The position numbers and the translations under genes were made by a program. 64,000 nucleotides of DNA from Shewanella putrefaciens (GTDB lineage Bacteria; Pseudomonadota; Gammaproteobacteria; Enterobacterales; Shewanellaceae): contig NZ_CP066369.1 of the NCBI RefSeq assembly GCF_016406305.1, forward strand, positions 1,630,501-1,694,500. The letters are read 5' to 3'. Of this stretch, positions 1 through 8,740 are shown piece by piece (position 1 is the stretch's first letter; each line of letters begins with the position of its first letter). The notes under the pieces are model-generated. The model saw only the letters and a list, made by a program, of their open reading frames with translations. It was not told the origin of the DNA and did not search any database.

Positions 1-267
1 CCCAATGTGAAGCGCTCCGCCCTTGTGGGCATCACAGTGGCAAACGAGATAGAGCCGTTAATTTGTATCGAGCTCGACCAATCATTGGTGTGTAATAAGA
101 GCCAGCAGCTGTACCAAGAGTTGATCGCTATCGCTGAGCAATTTGCCCAGACTAAGGGGATAAGGCGTTTTCTTATCCACCCAGACTTCCCCGTGGATGT
201 GCGACATAATGCTAAAATTTTTAGAGAAAAATTAGCCGTTTGGGCACAATCACAGACCAAAGGTTGA
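1..267 (+). CDS. oleC: OleC-type AMP-dependent ligase, C-terminal fragment
   Basis: The reading frame is open from base 1, so this is the 3' end of a gene that starts upstream. The 88 visible codons read like the C-terminal lobe of an acyl-adenylate-forming enzyme ([11 protein letters not shown] near the start, a late [18 protein letters not shown] stretch) and lack the AMP-binding core. The stop lies 7 nt before oleD, so the two are probably co-transcribed. In the Ole pathway OleC acts on the beta-hydroxy acid made by OleA/OleD and forms the beta-lactone that leads to long-chain polyene hydrocarbons. The identification leans on the adjoining oleD; the fragment alone would only support 'AMP-ligase C-terminus'. 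Confidence 0.75.
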   Translation, partial: PNVKRSALVGITVANEIEPLICIELDQSLVCNKSQQLYQELIAIAEQFAQTKGIRRFLIHPDFPVDVRHNAKIFREKLAVWAQSQTKG

Positions 268-274
268 TACCTAA

Positions 275-1420
275 ATGACAAACAATCCAAGTAAATATGA
301 GGCAATGGCACCATTGGAGCTGCAAGAGCAAACTGCTCTCGCGCAGCTTGCCTTAAAGGTAAGCCATGCCTTTGTCACTGGCGCGGGGGGATTTTTAGGT
401 AAGGCCATATGTTTAAGGTTGTTGGCCGCAGGGATTAAGGTGACAGGTTTTGCCCGTGGAGATTACCCTGAACTTACCTCCCTAGGCGTTGTGATGGTGC
501 AGGGGGATCTTGTCGATAAGGAGCGAGTCCAACAGGCGATGCAGGGCTGCGATATTGTGTTCCATGTGGCATCAAAAGCCGGTGTATGGGGCGATAGAGA
601 CAGCTATTTTTGCCCGAATGTGAAGGGAACGGCTAATGTGATTGCCGCGTGCAAGGCATTAAAAATCAATAAACTAGTCTACACCAGCACGCCGAGTGTG
701 ACCTTTGCTGGGCAGGATGAGTCTGGTATTGATGAATCCACGCCCCATGCGGCTAAATTTCTCAATTATTACGCCCATTCTAAGTCCATCGCCGAGAAGA
801 TGGTGCTCGATGCAAATCAACTAGCAGAGATGCCCCTTGAAAATGCCGATACGACTCCAATCGCTATTCCTGCCTCGACTCAAGTTTCTACACCCTATGC
901 CTTAAAAACCGTCGCTCTGCGGCCGCATTTGATCTGGGGCCCTAATGATCCCCACCTTGTGCCTCGGGTACTGGCGCGTGGCAGTTTAGGTAAGCTTAAG
1001 TTGGTTGGTCGTGAAGATAAGCTGGTCGATACCATTTACATAGATAACGCCGCCTATGCCCATGTGCTCGCCGCGCTCGAACTCTGCGAGCCACAGCCTA
1101 AGTGTCAGGGGAAAGCTTATTTTCTCAGTAACGATGAGCCCATCACTATGGCTAAAATGCTGAACTTGATTTTGGCCTGTGATGGGTTGCCGCCAGTGAC
1201 CAAGCGAGTGTCTCGAACTGTGGCCTATATCGCGGGGGCGGTCCTCGAGGGCGTGTATCTTCTGTTAAAAAAACAGCAGGAACCGCTAATGACTCGCTTT
1301 GTGGCTCGTCAGTTATCCTGCAGCCATTATTTTGATATTAGCGCCGCTAAACGGGATTTAGGCTATCGTCCGCTGATCTCTATCGATGAAGGGATGAAAC
1401 GCCTTAAAGCATCCCGCTAA
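275..1420 (+). CDS. oleD: OleD-type NAD(P)H-dependent 2-alkyl-3-ketoacid reductase
   Basis: This 381-residue protein is an extended short-chain dehydrogenase of the 3-beta-hydroxysteroid dehydrogenase type. The nucleotide-binding motif TGAGGFLG is at residues 35-42, and the catalytic YxxxK is Y166/K170 (YAHSK) with an upstream YTSTPSV strand. In the Ole hydrocarbon pathway OleD reduces the beta-keto acid made by OleA to the beta-hydroxy acid used by OleC. It follows the oleC end by 7 nt, as expected for the Shewanella ole operon. An N-terminal extension of about 30 residues before the Rossmann fold is typical of OleD. A generic NAD-dependent epimerase is the alternative reading. Confidence 0.85.
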   Translation: MTNNPSKYEAMAPLELQEQTALAQLALKVSHAFVTGAGGFLGKAICLRLLAAGIKVTGFARGDYPELTSLGVVMVQGDLVDKERVQQAMQGCDIVFHVASKAGVWGDRDSYFCPNVKGTANVIAACKALKINKLVYTSTPSVTFAGQDESGIDESTPHAAKFLNYYAHSKSIAEKMVLDANQLAEMPLENADTTPIAIPASTQVSTPYALKTVALRPHLIWGPNDPHLVPRVLARGSLGKLKLVGREDKLVDTIYIDNAAYAHVLAALELCEPQPKCQGKAYFLSNDEPITMAKMLNLILACDGLPPVTKRVSRTVAYIAGAVLEGVYLLLKKQQEPLMTRFVARQLSCSHYFDISAAKRDLGYRPLISIDEGMKRLKASR

Positions 1421-1445
1421 ACGGATTGTCGGCATATGAGGTGGC

Positions 1446-1688
1446 ATGATGGGATGTAATGATTGCAACACTTCAATTTTTAAGCAAAAAATTGGCCGTT
1501 GCCGCGCTTGTATGTGGCAACTTGCTGGCTTATCCGCTATCGGTTGGCCCCTGTGGTGGTTTCTCTATTGGGAAACTCCGCGGCAAGTCGACTCCATCGC
1601 ATTATTGTTTTTCTGCTCAGCCTTTACAGGCTTGTTGTTACTGCACCTTGTTGTGTTAGCGCTGCGCCGGATCCAAGGGCGCGAGTAA
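1446..1688 (+). CDS. Small Cys-pair membrane protein (DUF3624-like)
   Basis: The 80-residue protein has two CxxC pairs near its N-terminus (C4/C7 and C19/C22), a possible metal-binding knuckle. Two hydrophobic segments follow, at about 25-41 and 50-72, ending in a basic tail (RRIQGRE). The layout resembles the DUF3624 family of Vibrio and Shewanella, whose function is unknown. A GAGGTGG sequence just upstream serves either of the adjacent ATGs at 1446 and 1449. It starts 25 nt after oleD and may be the last gene of that transcript, but nothing links it to olefin synthesis. The family call is from memory of the pattern. Confidence 0.6.
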   Translation: MMGCNDCNTSIFKQKIGRCRACMWQLAGLSAIGWPLWWFLYWETPRQVDSIALLFFCSAFTGLLLLHLVVLALRRIQGRE

Positions 1689-1904
1689 CCCCTCTTTTTT
1701 AACAAAGGATCAAGCACCAGCGACTGAGTGCGTGCTCGTCTTGAGCTCAATTTTTTGGGGATATTCTTTGGGATATAAACGAATTTTAATCTGATTTTAT
1801 GGTTATTTTATGCTGTTTCACTGATCTTTGTTTAACTAAGCAGTAAGATTACCTACTGTAATTTGGCCGAAAAATGTCGGCGTTTTAGATTGTTAAGGAG
1901 AGGC

Positions 1905-2879
1905 ATGGTGCTTTTTACCATCTTATTTGTGGGCTACCCGATTTGGGTTTGGCTAATGTTCTTTGGCTTTGTATTAGCCCTGTTGGCCTTTGATTTAGGT
2001 GTGTTGCATAAAGATCAACATGAAATCAGTGTCTCAGAAAGCTTAAAACTCTCTGCGTTTTATATTTGCATGGCGATGCTATTTGGCGCTTGGCTTTGGT
2101 GGTATCGGGGACCCACGGCGGGGATGGAATACCTGACGGGTTATCTGATCGAAAAGTCACTGTCTATGGATAACATATTCGTTATCGCGCTTATTTTCAG
2201 TAGCTTAGGTATCCCACGCCTATATCAACATCGAGTGCTGTTCTGGGGCATTATCGGCGTGATTGTATTACGCGCCATTATGATCGGACTCGGGGCCGTG
2301 CTTGTGGCCAAGTATCAGGGCGTTCTAGTATTGTTTGGCCTGTTCTTGATTTTCACCGGCGTGAAGATGTTGTTCTCGCAGGAGGAACATAGAGATATTC
2401 AAGATAATAAGCTTTACAAGTGGTTACGCACTAAGATGCGGTTTACGCCAACCCTGCATGGGGAAAAATTTGTGGTACGTGGTGAAGAGCACCAGCTAAG
2501 TAAAGGCTGGTGGGCGACACCGTTATTGTTGGCGTTAATTCTGGTTGAAACCGCGGATTTAGTCTTTGCGGTTGACAGTATTCCGGCCATATTTGCCATC
2601 ACTCAAGACCCTTTTATTATCTATACCTCAAATATTTTTGCCATTCTGGGCCTTAGAGCCCTGTACTTTGCTTTAGCGGCCATGGTGCACCGCTTCGAGT
2701 ACCTTAAGTATGCCCTGTCGGTGGTGTTGATCTTTATCGGTACTAAGGTCGGCTTAGTGTATTTCTATCATATAGGATTAGTGGGCTTTACTATCCCGAC
2801 GGCCCTTTCTTTAGGGGTGACCTTCGGACTGTTAGTCGCTGGTGTACTCTACTCACTTTGGAAAACCCGCGGGCAATAG
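1905..2879 (+). CDS. alx: TerC/Alx-family integral membrane transporter
   Basis: The start at 1905 is chosen because AAGGAG lies just upstream; a longer frame from TTG 1863 has no such site. The 324-residue product has the TerC pattern: about eight hydrophobic segments, LTGYLIEKSLSMDN in the first half and VETADLVFAVDSIPAI in the second, with the conserved acidic residues in membrane segments. E. coli Alx has the same length and these motifs and is linked to manganese efflux and high-pH response. Many alx genes carry a yybP-ykoY manganese riboswitch; I looked in 1689-1904 and could not identify one. The Alx assignment is strong as a family, and the substrate is inferred. Confidence 0.85.
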   Translation: MVLFTILFVGYPIWVWLMFFGFVLALLAFDLGVLHKDQHEISVSESLKLSAFYICMAMLFGAWLWWYRGPTAGMEYLTGYLIEKSLSMDNIFVIALIFSSLGIPRLYQHRVLFWGIIGVIVLRAIMIGLGAVLVAKYQGVLVLFGLFLIFTGVKMLFSQEEHRDIQDNKLYKWLRTKMRFTPTLHGEKFVVRGEEHQLSKGWWATPLLLALILVETADLVFAVDSIPAIFAITQDPFIIYTSNIFAILGLRALYFALAAMVHRFEYLKYALSVVLIFIGTKVGLVYFYHIGLVGFTIPTALSLGVTFGLLVAGVLYSLWKTRGQ

Positions 2880-2890
2880 ATTGAAAAGTA

Positions 2891-2944
2891 AAGCGGCTTG
2901 GTTTCTGTTGTATTTTTGCTTAAATCCAATGGAATAAGCCGCTT
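2891..2944. terminator. Inverted repeat after alx, weak terminator candidate
   Basis: AAGCGGCTT (2891-2899) and AAGCCGCTT (2936-2944) are perfect complements separated by 36 nt. The long loop and lack of a clear T-run make it a weak terminator; it may instead be an mRNA-stabilising hairpin. The rest of the 2880-3327 gap shows only the tandem repeat listed next and no gene. Confidence 0.35.
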
Positions 2945-3220
2945 TAGCCTCGGCCACAATCTCCTTTCACATCTGCTCATCCTTATTCTTGGTAAAAGTG
3001 TATAAACTGTTCTATTTTTCCTATAGACAGAAACTTTTGGTTAGTGTTTTCAGGCTTAGCAATATTGGGCATGACAATCACTCGCCGCTTGTTTATCTCT
3101 GCCCATTCGCGCCAATAACAATAAATTATTAGCATAATTAAATTAATTACTTAAGCCTTATTCCTACTGATTGACCTGCGGTTGAGCGTGCTTTGGCGTT
3201 CAGGGAAAGGGAGTTTGCAT

Positions 3221-3259
3221 CTATGTCAATTACAGCTATGTCAATTACAGCTATGTCAA
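3221..3259. repeat. 15-bp tandem repeat, 2.6 copies
   Basis: The unit CTATGTCAATTACAG occurs exactly twice (3221-3235 and 3236-3250), followed by a partial third copy. It lies about 70 bp upstream of the 3328 gene in otherwise unremarkable intergenic DNA. Confidence 0.9.
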
Positions 3260-3327
3260 AGAAATTAAAAATGTATAACGCGAGCCAATAGCCTAGTAGG
3301 TTGGTGAGCATAATGAGGAGAAAGATC

Positions 3328-3633
3328 ATGTCTATGGTGAGTGCGAAGGAATTTGCCCATTGGTTAATGAAACGATTTGAAGGGGTTGAAAAGGGCGTTA
3401 GTCTGACAAGGGAGGATATTAATCAGCTGACCGGACGCCAAAATTTTTCGCTCGTGTTTGTCAATGATATTCACTATGAACTGATGCGTTTTGGCATCGC
3501 ATTTGTTACCGATACGAGCCGAGACACTTATTACCTAGTGCGTGTCTTTGATAAGCCTTGGCGAACTCAGCTCGAACAGGAGTCAGAAAAGGATCTATTT
3601 TCTAACGTAGTCTCCATGAATATCTTGCGTTAG
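3328..3633 (+). CDS. Conserved-looking hypothetical protein, 101 residues
   Basis: The start at 3328 is supported by AGGAG seven nt upstream; the frame also opens at TTG 3301 without that support. The soluble protein has about 101 residues, with no signal peptide or membrane segment. A charged helical N-terminal part (VSAKEFAHWLMKRFEGVEKG) is followed by a TREDINQLTGR segment and a beta-rich half ending in FSNVVSMNILR. It could be a small helix-turn-helix-like domain, but I do not recognise it and assign no function. It stands alone, after the alx gap and before the phosphohexomutase gene. Confidence 0.6.
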   Translation: MSMVSAKEFAHWLMKRFEGVEKGVSLTREDINQLTGRQNFSLVFVNDIHYELMRFGIAFVTDTSRDTYYLVRVFDKPWRTQLEQESEKDLFSNVVSMNILR

Positions 3634-3926
3634 CGACGCTAAATTGAATGCGTTACCTTGCGGTGAAAAGATGGATGGGGCTTCCCTTTTGGCGATTCGC
3701 TCGAAGCGCCAGTGATTGTTGACTGCACCTAGGTACTTTAATCTTCTTTATTAATATGAAACTAACTTCACTTTTAACCCAGAGGGAGTGACCCTGTGTC
3801 ATTTCACTTTTGTCCCCTTAGTTAGCCAGTCTTTACACTCAATTGACGCTGAAAAATGCAAATTCACTTGTTCTTCGGTGTACTTTTTCCTAAGGTAATT
3901 GCAAATGATTTTCACTGAGGCGTGCT

Positions 3927-5648
3927 ATGAATACCCCACTGCAATTACAGGTTAAACATTGGCTCGAAAATGATCCCGATCCTGCTACACAGGCGCAATT
4001 ACAAACCCTGCTGGACACCCAGAATGAGGCAGAGCTCAAGGCCCGTTTTGCCGGGCGATTAGAGTTTGGCACCGCCGGATTACGGGGTGTGGTGGGCGCA
4101 GGGCCCATGGGCATGAATCGCCTTGTGATCCGCCAAACTTCAGCGGGCCTTGGCGCCTATTTACTCGAACAGATTAAGGATGCCGCCGAGCGTGGCGTGG
4201 TGATAGGTTACGATGGCCGTCACGATTCACGTACCTTTGCCCATGATACGGCCAGCGTATTGACCGCCATGGGATTTAAGGTGCGGCTTACTAGCAAGGT
4301 GGCGCCGACTCCCTTAGTGGCCTTTGGGGTGAAGCATTTTAATGCGGCGGCGGGCATTGTCGTTACCGCCAGCCATAATCCACCGCAATATAATGGTTAT
4401 AAAGTCTATTGGGAGAATGGCGCCCAGATTATTCCGCCACACGACTCGGGTATTGCCGCGCAAATTGAACAGGCAGCCACCAAGGCCATCCCGTTTTTAG
4501 CGCATAGCGAAGCGGTGGCGCAGGGTAAGTTGATTTGGCTTGAGGACGATTACTACGAAACCTATCGCAGCGGCGTAAAGCAATCACCAATGCTACAAAA
4601 CCATACCGCCCCTGAAAAAGTCAGCCTCGCCTATACGGCGATGCACGGCGTCGGGGCCGACATGGCCGAAACGGTGCTGAAGGATGCGGGTTTTACCCAA
4701 GTCTATTCGGTGGCTGCCCAGCGTGAGCCCGACGGGGATTTCCCAACGGTGAACTTCCCCAATCCCGAAGAAAAGGGCGCGATGGATTTAGTGATTGCCG
4801 AAGCGAAAAAACACGGCGCTATGCTCGCCTGTGCTAACGATCCCGATGCCGACCGTTTTGCGGTGGCGGTGCGTAAGGGAGAGGGCGAATACCAAATGTT
4901 GACGGGGGATCAAGTGGGCGTTCTCCTTGGCCATTATCTGTTGAGCCATGCCCCTGAACATCGCGGCCTAACCGGAACGACCATAGTATCTTCTAGCCTG
5001 TTATCTAAGATCGCCAAGGGTTTTGGCCAGCAAAGTTACACCACGCTCACTGGGTTTAAATGGTTGATGAATGTGGGAATTGTGAAGGATCGGCCCGATA
5101 ATCCATTCCTGTTTGCCTATGAAGAAGCCCTAGGTTACACCGTCGGTAGCATGGTGTGGGATAAAGACGGCCTGTCGGCGCTGGTGGCCTTTGCCCAATT
5201 AACCGCCGAGCTTGCCGCCAATGGGCAAACCATTTGGGATAGACTCGAGCACATCTACCGTGAACATGGATTCCATTTAAATGCGCAGGTGAGTATTGCC
5301 TTAAAACCCGATACGCCGAAGATTGGTGCCTATTTGCGTGAACATCCGCCGCTGAAGATTGGTGAGTTAGATGTACTCTCCACCGATGATTTAAAGGCGC
5401 TTGAGCGGCGTTTTGCCGATGGACGGGTCGAGAAAATCGACTTACCACCCAGTGATGTATTGACCTATTGCTTAGCGGGTGGCGCTCGGGTGATCGTCAG
5501 ACCTTCGGGGACTGAGCCCAAAATCAAATGTTACTACGAAGTGGTCGAGCCCATGACGGCGGATGACTCCCTCATCAGTGCCCAGAGCCGTGCAATCCAG
5601 GCCATGGAGACATTTATCGTGGCCCACCAAGCCAGTTTGCCGAAATAG
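3927..5648 (+). CDS. Alpha-D-phosphohexomutase (phosphoglucomutase/phosphomannomutase family)
   Basis: This 573-residue enzyme moves phosphate between C1 and C6 of hexose phosphates. All family landmarks are present: the GTAGLRG motif near residue 48; the phosphoserine loop TASHNP, with catalytic S149; the metal-binding loop DPDADR at 305-310; the sugar-specificity loop FAYEEALGY; and the C-terminal phosphate-binding RPSGTEPK. Its length fits the PgcA/yeast-PGM2-like branch rather than the 460-residue ManB/GlmM branch, so phosphoglucomutase activity is the likelier one. It stands alone, with a weak GAGG site before the ATG and a strong terminator downstream. The preceding gap (3634-3926) shows no feature I can support. 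Confidence 0.9.
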   Translation: MNTPLQLQVKHWLENDPDPATQAQLQTLLDTQNEAELKARFAGRLEFGTAGLRGVVGAGPMGMNRLVIRQTSAGLGAYLLEQIKDAAERGVVIGYDGRHDSRTFAHDTASVLTAMGFKVRLTSKVAPTPLVAFGVKHFNAAAGIVVTASHNPPQYNGYKVYWENGAQIIPPHDSGIAAQIEQAATKAIPFLAHSEAVAQGKLIWLEDDYYETYRSGVKQSPMLQNHTAPEKVSLAYTAMHGVGADMAETVLKDAGFTQVYSVAAQREPDGDFPTVNFPNPEEKGAMDLVIAEAKKHGAMLACANDPDADRFAVAVRKGEGEYQMLTGDQVGVLLGHYLLSHAPEHRGLTGTTIVSSSLLSKIAKGFGQQSYTTLTGFKWLMNVGIVKDRPDNPFLFAYEEALGYTVGSMVWDKDGLSALVAFAQLTAELAANGQTIWDRLEHIYREHGFHLNAQVSIALKPDTPKIGAYLREHPPLKIGELDVLSTDDLKALERRFADGRVEKIDLPPSDVLTYCLAGGARVIVRPSGTEPKIKCYYEVVEPMTADDSLISAQSRAIQAMETFIVAHQASLPK

Positions 5649-5698
5649 GCTGAGCTGTTTTAAGTCAAAAATCCGCTGTTATTCTTTTACTTTTATAA

Positions 5699-5734
5699 AA
5701 GGCTACTGACATCATGTTGTCAGTAGCCTTGTTT
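5699..5734 (+). terminator. Rho-independent terminator after phosphohexomutase
   Basis: A 12-bp perfect stem AAGGCTACTGAC / GTCAGTAGCCTT (5699-5710, 5719-5730) with an 8-nt loop is followed by GTTTT. It lies 50 nt after the stop codon at 5648. Confidence 0.9.
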
Positions 5735-5814
5735 TATTCTTGTTGTTGCCCGCTGGTGGTCCAGATTAATAACCTTATGGATCATTGGTATTTTTCAACA
5801 AGGAGAAAGTGAAA

Positions 5815-6198
5815 ATGTTATCAATTGCACCGTTAGTTTGGGGTGAAATTCCTGTCAGTGATATGAATCGTGCCATCGCTTTTTATCAGCAGCATTTTGG
5901 GGTTGAGTTTAAGCGTGACGATATGGAAGACATGGAATACGCCACCATAGTGACCGAAGACGTTAGCGCCGCCAGTATTGGGTTAGTCAAATGCAGCATG
6001 AGCCAACCGTCGATGCAGGGCAGCACTGTGTATTTGCATTTCAGCACCCAATTGCAACCCTTAGTGGATAAACTCACCGCGGCTGATGTCAATATTCTGC
6101 TGCCAGTGACCCCGATCAAAGAAGGGGAATGTGGTTATATTGCCCTCTTTGTCGACAGTGAAGGCAATAAAGTGGGTCTGTGGTCTAAGGATAAGTAG
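5815..6198 (+). CDS. VOC (glyoxalase/bleomycin-resistance) superfamily protein
   Basis: The start at 5815 is set by AAGGAG at 5800-5805; an in-frame upstream codon at 5785 lacks this. The 127-residue product is a single VOC module: it opens with a VSDMNRAIAFYQQHFGVEF helix-strand unit and ends with the mirrored GYIALFVDSEGNKVGLWS. Proteins like this bind metal or small hydrophobic substrates and act as lyases, dioxygenases or binding proteins; the substrate cannot be read from sequence. It shares its strand with the GyrI-like gene downstream but is separated from it by a hairpin terminator. Confidence 0.8.
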   Translation: MLSIAPLVWGEIPVSDMNRAIAFYQQHFGVEFKRDDMEDMEYATIVTEDVSAASIGLVKCSMSQPSMQGSTVYLHFSTQLQPLVDKLTAADVNILLPVTPIKEGECGYIALFVDSEGNKVGLWSKDK

Positions 6199-6214
6199 TC
6201 GATTTTTAACCTGA

Positions 6215-6243
6215 TAGAGTCGTGCCCTAAGGGCATGACTCTA
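6215..6243 (+). terminator. Terminator after VOC gene
   Basis: A 13-bp stem with one G-T pair, TAGAGTCGTGCCC / GGGCATGACTCTA, around a 3-nt loop is followed by ATTTA. The U-tract is short, but the stem is strong and begins 17 nt after the stop. Confidence 0.7.
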
Positions 6244-6267
6244 ATTTAGCTATTGGTTTGGGGATAT

Positions 6268-6732
6268 ATGGAAGAAACAATGATGGACCAGGTTTATATT
6301 GATGCTCGACCGCTACTTGGGCTGAGTTGCCGCACCCACAATCGGGCTGAAATGTCCGTCGACAGCGCTAAAATTGGCGACCTGTGGCAAGCCTTTTTTG
6401 AATCATCCCAGCTCACGGCTATGCTCAATTCGCCCATGTACGGCGTGTATTATGACTATGCGTCAGATATGAATGGGGAGTTTTCTGTGCTGGTGGGCAA
6501 GGCTATCGATGCCCCCGTCGATACCAACCCTTTTACACCGCTACAACTCGAAGCGGGCAAGTATCTTAAATTTACGGCCGAGGGGGAAATGCCCCAGTGT
6601 GTTATCGACCTTTGGGGGCAAGTGTGGGGCTATTTTAGTGCCCCAAATTGCCCACATCAGCGGCGTTATCAAACGGATTTTGAACTGTATCTCGGCGCCA
6701 CTGAAGTCGAGATCTATATCGGGATTTTATAA
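6268..6732 (+). CDS. GyrI-like / effector-binding domain protein
   Basis: A standalone small-molecule-binding fold of about 154 residues, like the C-terminal domain of AraC-type activators and E. coli SbmC/GyrI. Landmarks are the GLSCRTHNRAEM strand, MYGVYYDYASDMNGEFSVLVG in the middle, and a C-terminal RRYQTDFELYLG strand followed by VEIYIGIL. It lacks a DNA-binding domain. ATG 6268 is preferred because of the G-rich stretch just upstream; ATG 6280 is the alternative. It lies about 100 nt before the WYL regulator and could be expressed with it. The ligand is unknown. Confidence 0.7.
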   Translation: MEETMMDQVYIDARPLLGLSCRTHNRAEMSVDSAKIGDLWQAFFESSQLTAMLNSPMYGVYYDYASDMNGEFSVLVGKAIDAPVDTNPFTPLQLEAGKYLKFTAEGEMPQCVIDLWGQVWGYFSAPNCPHQRRYQTDFELYLGATEVEIYIGIL

Positions 6733-6833
6733 AGCAGATCTTGAGCTTATCTTAATATTTGGATACGCGAGTTTAAGCGGTTAAGATCCTAACTATTGCT
6801 CGTTACCTCAGTTTTAGGGGCCAATAACAGTCC

Positions 6834-7511
6834 ATGCGCCGCGCCGATCGCCTATTTCAAATAGTGCAAATTCTGAAACATAAACGCCTGACCACAGCCT
6901 TGGAGCTAGCCGAGCGGTTAGAGGTCTCCACGCGCACGATTTACCGCGATGTGCAGGATTTGTGTTTAAGCGGCATTCCCATCGAAGGGGAGGCGGGCGT
7001 GGGCTATTTATTGCGCCACGAGGTTAATGTGCCGCCCCTCATGTTTAACGAAGCCGAATTGGAGGCGATTCAAGTCGGCATGCGTATGGTGCAAACCTGG
7101 GGTGGCAAAGAACTTGGCAGTGCGGCGCGCCAAGCGATGATCAAAGTCGAAGCCGTGTTGCCCAAGAGATTGCAAGCCTATCAATCCTTGATGTTCTCGC
7201 CGGATTTTTATTTAGATTCCAATGAGTTTCAATTCCTTGACCCACTACGTAATGCCGCGCAGCGCCGCGAGTACGTTAAACTCTTCTACCAAGATGTGAA
7301 ACTTGATGTCACCGAGCGGGAAGTGCGGCCGCTTGCCATCTATTTTTGGCGCGGCACTTGGACGCTGCTGACGTGGTGTGAATTGCGGGCCGATTTTCGC
7401 AATTTTAGGGTCGATCGCATTACAGGCCTTGTGCGGTTAAATCGCCATTTTGAGCAATCTCCAGGGCAAGAGCTTGAGGATTATATTTGCCTAATGGATA
7501 AAGAAAAATAG
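6834..7511 (+). CDS. HTH-WYL transcriptional regulator (YafY type)
   Basis: The 225-residue protein opens with a winged helix-turn-helix of the HTH_11 type (RRADRLFQIVQIL, then TTALELAERLEVSTRTIYRDVQDL). A linker follows, and then a WYL-like domain with REVRPLAIYFWRGTWTLLTWCELRADFRNFRVDRI. WYL proteins sense nucleic-acid or small ligands and often repress neighbouring genes. Its 3' end overlaps the convergent azlD by 21 bp, so transcription of the two may interfere. The target cannot be read from sequence; the preceding GyrI-like gene is one candidate. Confidence 0.85.
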   Translation: MRRADRLFQIVQILKHKRLTTALELAERLEVSTRTIYRDVQDLCLSGIPIEGEAGVGYLLRHEVNVPPLMFNEAELEAIQVGMRMVQTWGGKELGSAARQAMIKVEAVLPKRLQAYQSLMFSPDFYLDSNEFQFLDPLRNAAQRREYVKLFYQDVKLDVTEREVRPLAIYFWRGTWTLLTWCELRADFRNFRVDRITGLVRLNRHFEQSPGQELEDYICLMDKEK

Positions 7512-7793
7512 TCCCATACTCAACACAGTGGTCAGCAAGGTATTACGGGTGACGAGTGCGAGTATCGTCGCGACCACGGCGCAGATGAGATAGCTGTTGT
7601 CTAAGCTCAGACCGAGTTGGCCTTCTTGCACAAACACTATGGGCGCGAAGATCGCGGTGAGGACAGCAGGGGCTGAGTAACTTAAAAAAGTTTGGGTGCC
7701 CTTACTTAATCGCAGCGGTAATTTAGGTTCGAGTAGTAAATGACGACTGATAAACACAACCGCCGCCATTGAGAAAATCATTAACCAAATCAT
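7491..7793 (-). CDS. azlD: AzlD-family branched-chain amino acid exporter small subunit
   Basis: A 100-residue membrane protein with four hydrophobic segments and the family pattern RHLLLEPKLPLRLSKGTQTFLSYSAPAVLTAI. AzlD works with AzlC to export branched-chain amino acids or their analogues (LIV-E family). Its start overlaps the azlC stop (7790-7793, ATGA), so the two are translationally coupled. Its last 21 bp overlap the convergent WYL regulator gene. Confidence 0.85.
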   Translation of the reverse strand: MIWLMIFSMAAVVFISRHLLLEPKLPLRLSKGTQTFLSYSAPAVLTAIFAPIVFVQEGQLGLSLDNSYLICAVVATILALVTRNTLLTTVLSMGLFFFIH

Positions 7794-8611
7794 GCTTTTT
7801 CTCCTGATGCTGTGTTTGTCTTAGTCCCAGTTTCTGCTTGGGTTTGTGCGCTTGCTAACTGACTCGCGGATTGTTGTGCGCGTTCCGCTTCCTTAGTCAC
7901 TTTGGCGTAAAGTACACCAGCCGTCATTCCGGCAATGGCGGCGATCAGCAGTCCCGCTTGAATTTCAAACAAGACACATACCACTGCTAGGGTGAGTGAG
8001 ACTAACACACAGATGAGAATCGACGGCTTTTTTACCGTGGGGACAACCAGGGCGATAAAGGTGGCGGCGATGGCGAAATCGAGGCCAAGTTCACCTAAAT
8101 TATCGATAGCATTGCCCGCCACTATGCCAAGTAGGGTCGCGATGTTCCAACCGATATAAAAACTCAAGCCGCCGCCGAGGGCGTACCAAGGGTCGAACCT
8201 ATGTAACTTGCCTTGATTGGCGATGGCAAACAGTTCATCTGTGAGCAAAAAGCCCAATGTCAGGCGCCACTTCAATGGCAAGGGACTGATTTGACTGCGC
8301 ATCGCCATCGCATATAACAGATGGCGCGAGGTGATGAGTAGCGTCGTAATTAAGATACTCCACAGACCAATCCCCGCCTTAACCATGCCGAGTGCCACTA
8401 ACTGAGCCGCGCCCGCAAAGATAATGGCTGACATGGCTTGGCTTTCAATGGGCGTTAGCCCCACCTCAATGGCGAAGGAGCCGGCTAAAATTCCCCAAGG
8501 AACCACTGCTATCGTCAGCGGCAACATGGCCAAGGTGCCTTTTAAAAAAGCCTTGGCTTTGGTGGGATGCGCGGGAGAAACATCAGGTTCTATAAGCTTG
8601 TCGGTGGTCAC
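7790..8611 (-). CDS. azlC: AzlC-family branched-chain amino acid exporter large subunit
   Basis: This 273-residue inner-membrane protein has about seven hydrophobic segments and the AzlC hallmarks: PWGILAGSFAIEVGL, AMSAIIFAGAAQLVALGM, SRHLLYAMAM and LTDELFAIAN. Translation starts at GTG 8611, with AGGAG six nt upstream. The C-terminal tail of about 35 residues is polar and rich in Ala, Gln and Thr, and probably cytoplasmic. It forms an operon with azlD. The AraC gene lies 130 bp upstream on the same strand and is the obvious candidate regulator. Confidence 0.9.
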   Translation of the reverse strand: MTTDKLIEPDVSPAHPTKAKAFLKGTLAMLPLTIAVVPWGILAGSFAIEVGLTPIESQAMSAIIFAGAAQLVALGMVKAGIGLWSILITTLLITSRHLLYAMAMRSQISPLPLKWRLTLGFLLTDELFAIANQGKLHRFDPWYALGGGLSFYIGWNIATLLGIVAGNAIDNLGELGLDFAIAATFIALVVPTVKKPSILICVLVSLTLAVVCVLFEIQAGLLIAAIAGMTAGVLYAKVTKEAERAQQSASQLASAQTQAETGTKTNTASGEKA

Positions 8612-8740
8612 TTTGGCTCCTAAAAATAGCGGCGATGCTAGGGTCGCTGTTAAACAATGAATGCTTGGATCAAGTTTGCTTGCTTAGTTAATCGAGGAGA
8701 AAGCAAGCATGAGCATGGCAGATTAACCTAAAGTGGTTGT

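Noticed and set aside
1689-1904. yybP-ykoY manganese riboswitch before alx
   Set aside because: The region was read for it because alx genes often carry one, but no conserved core could be identified by eye.
5056-5448. 130-codon minus-strand frame inside the phosphohexomutase gene
   Set aside because: Antisense shadow of a well-supported gene.
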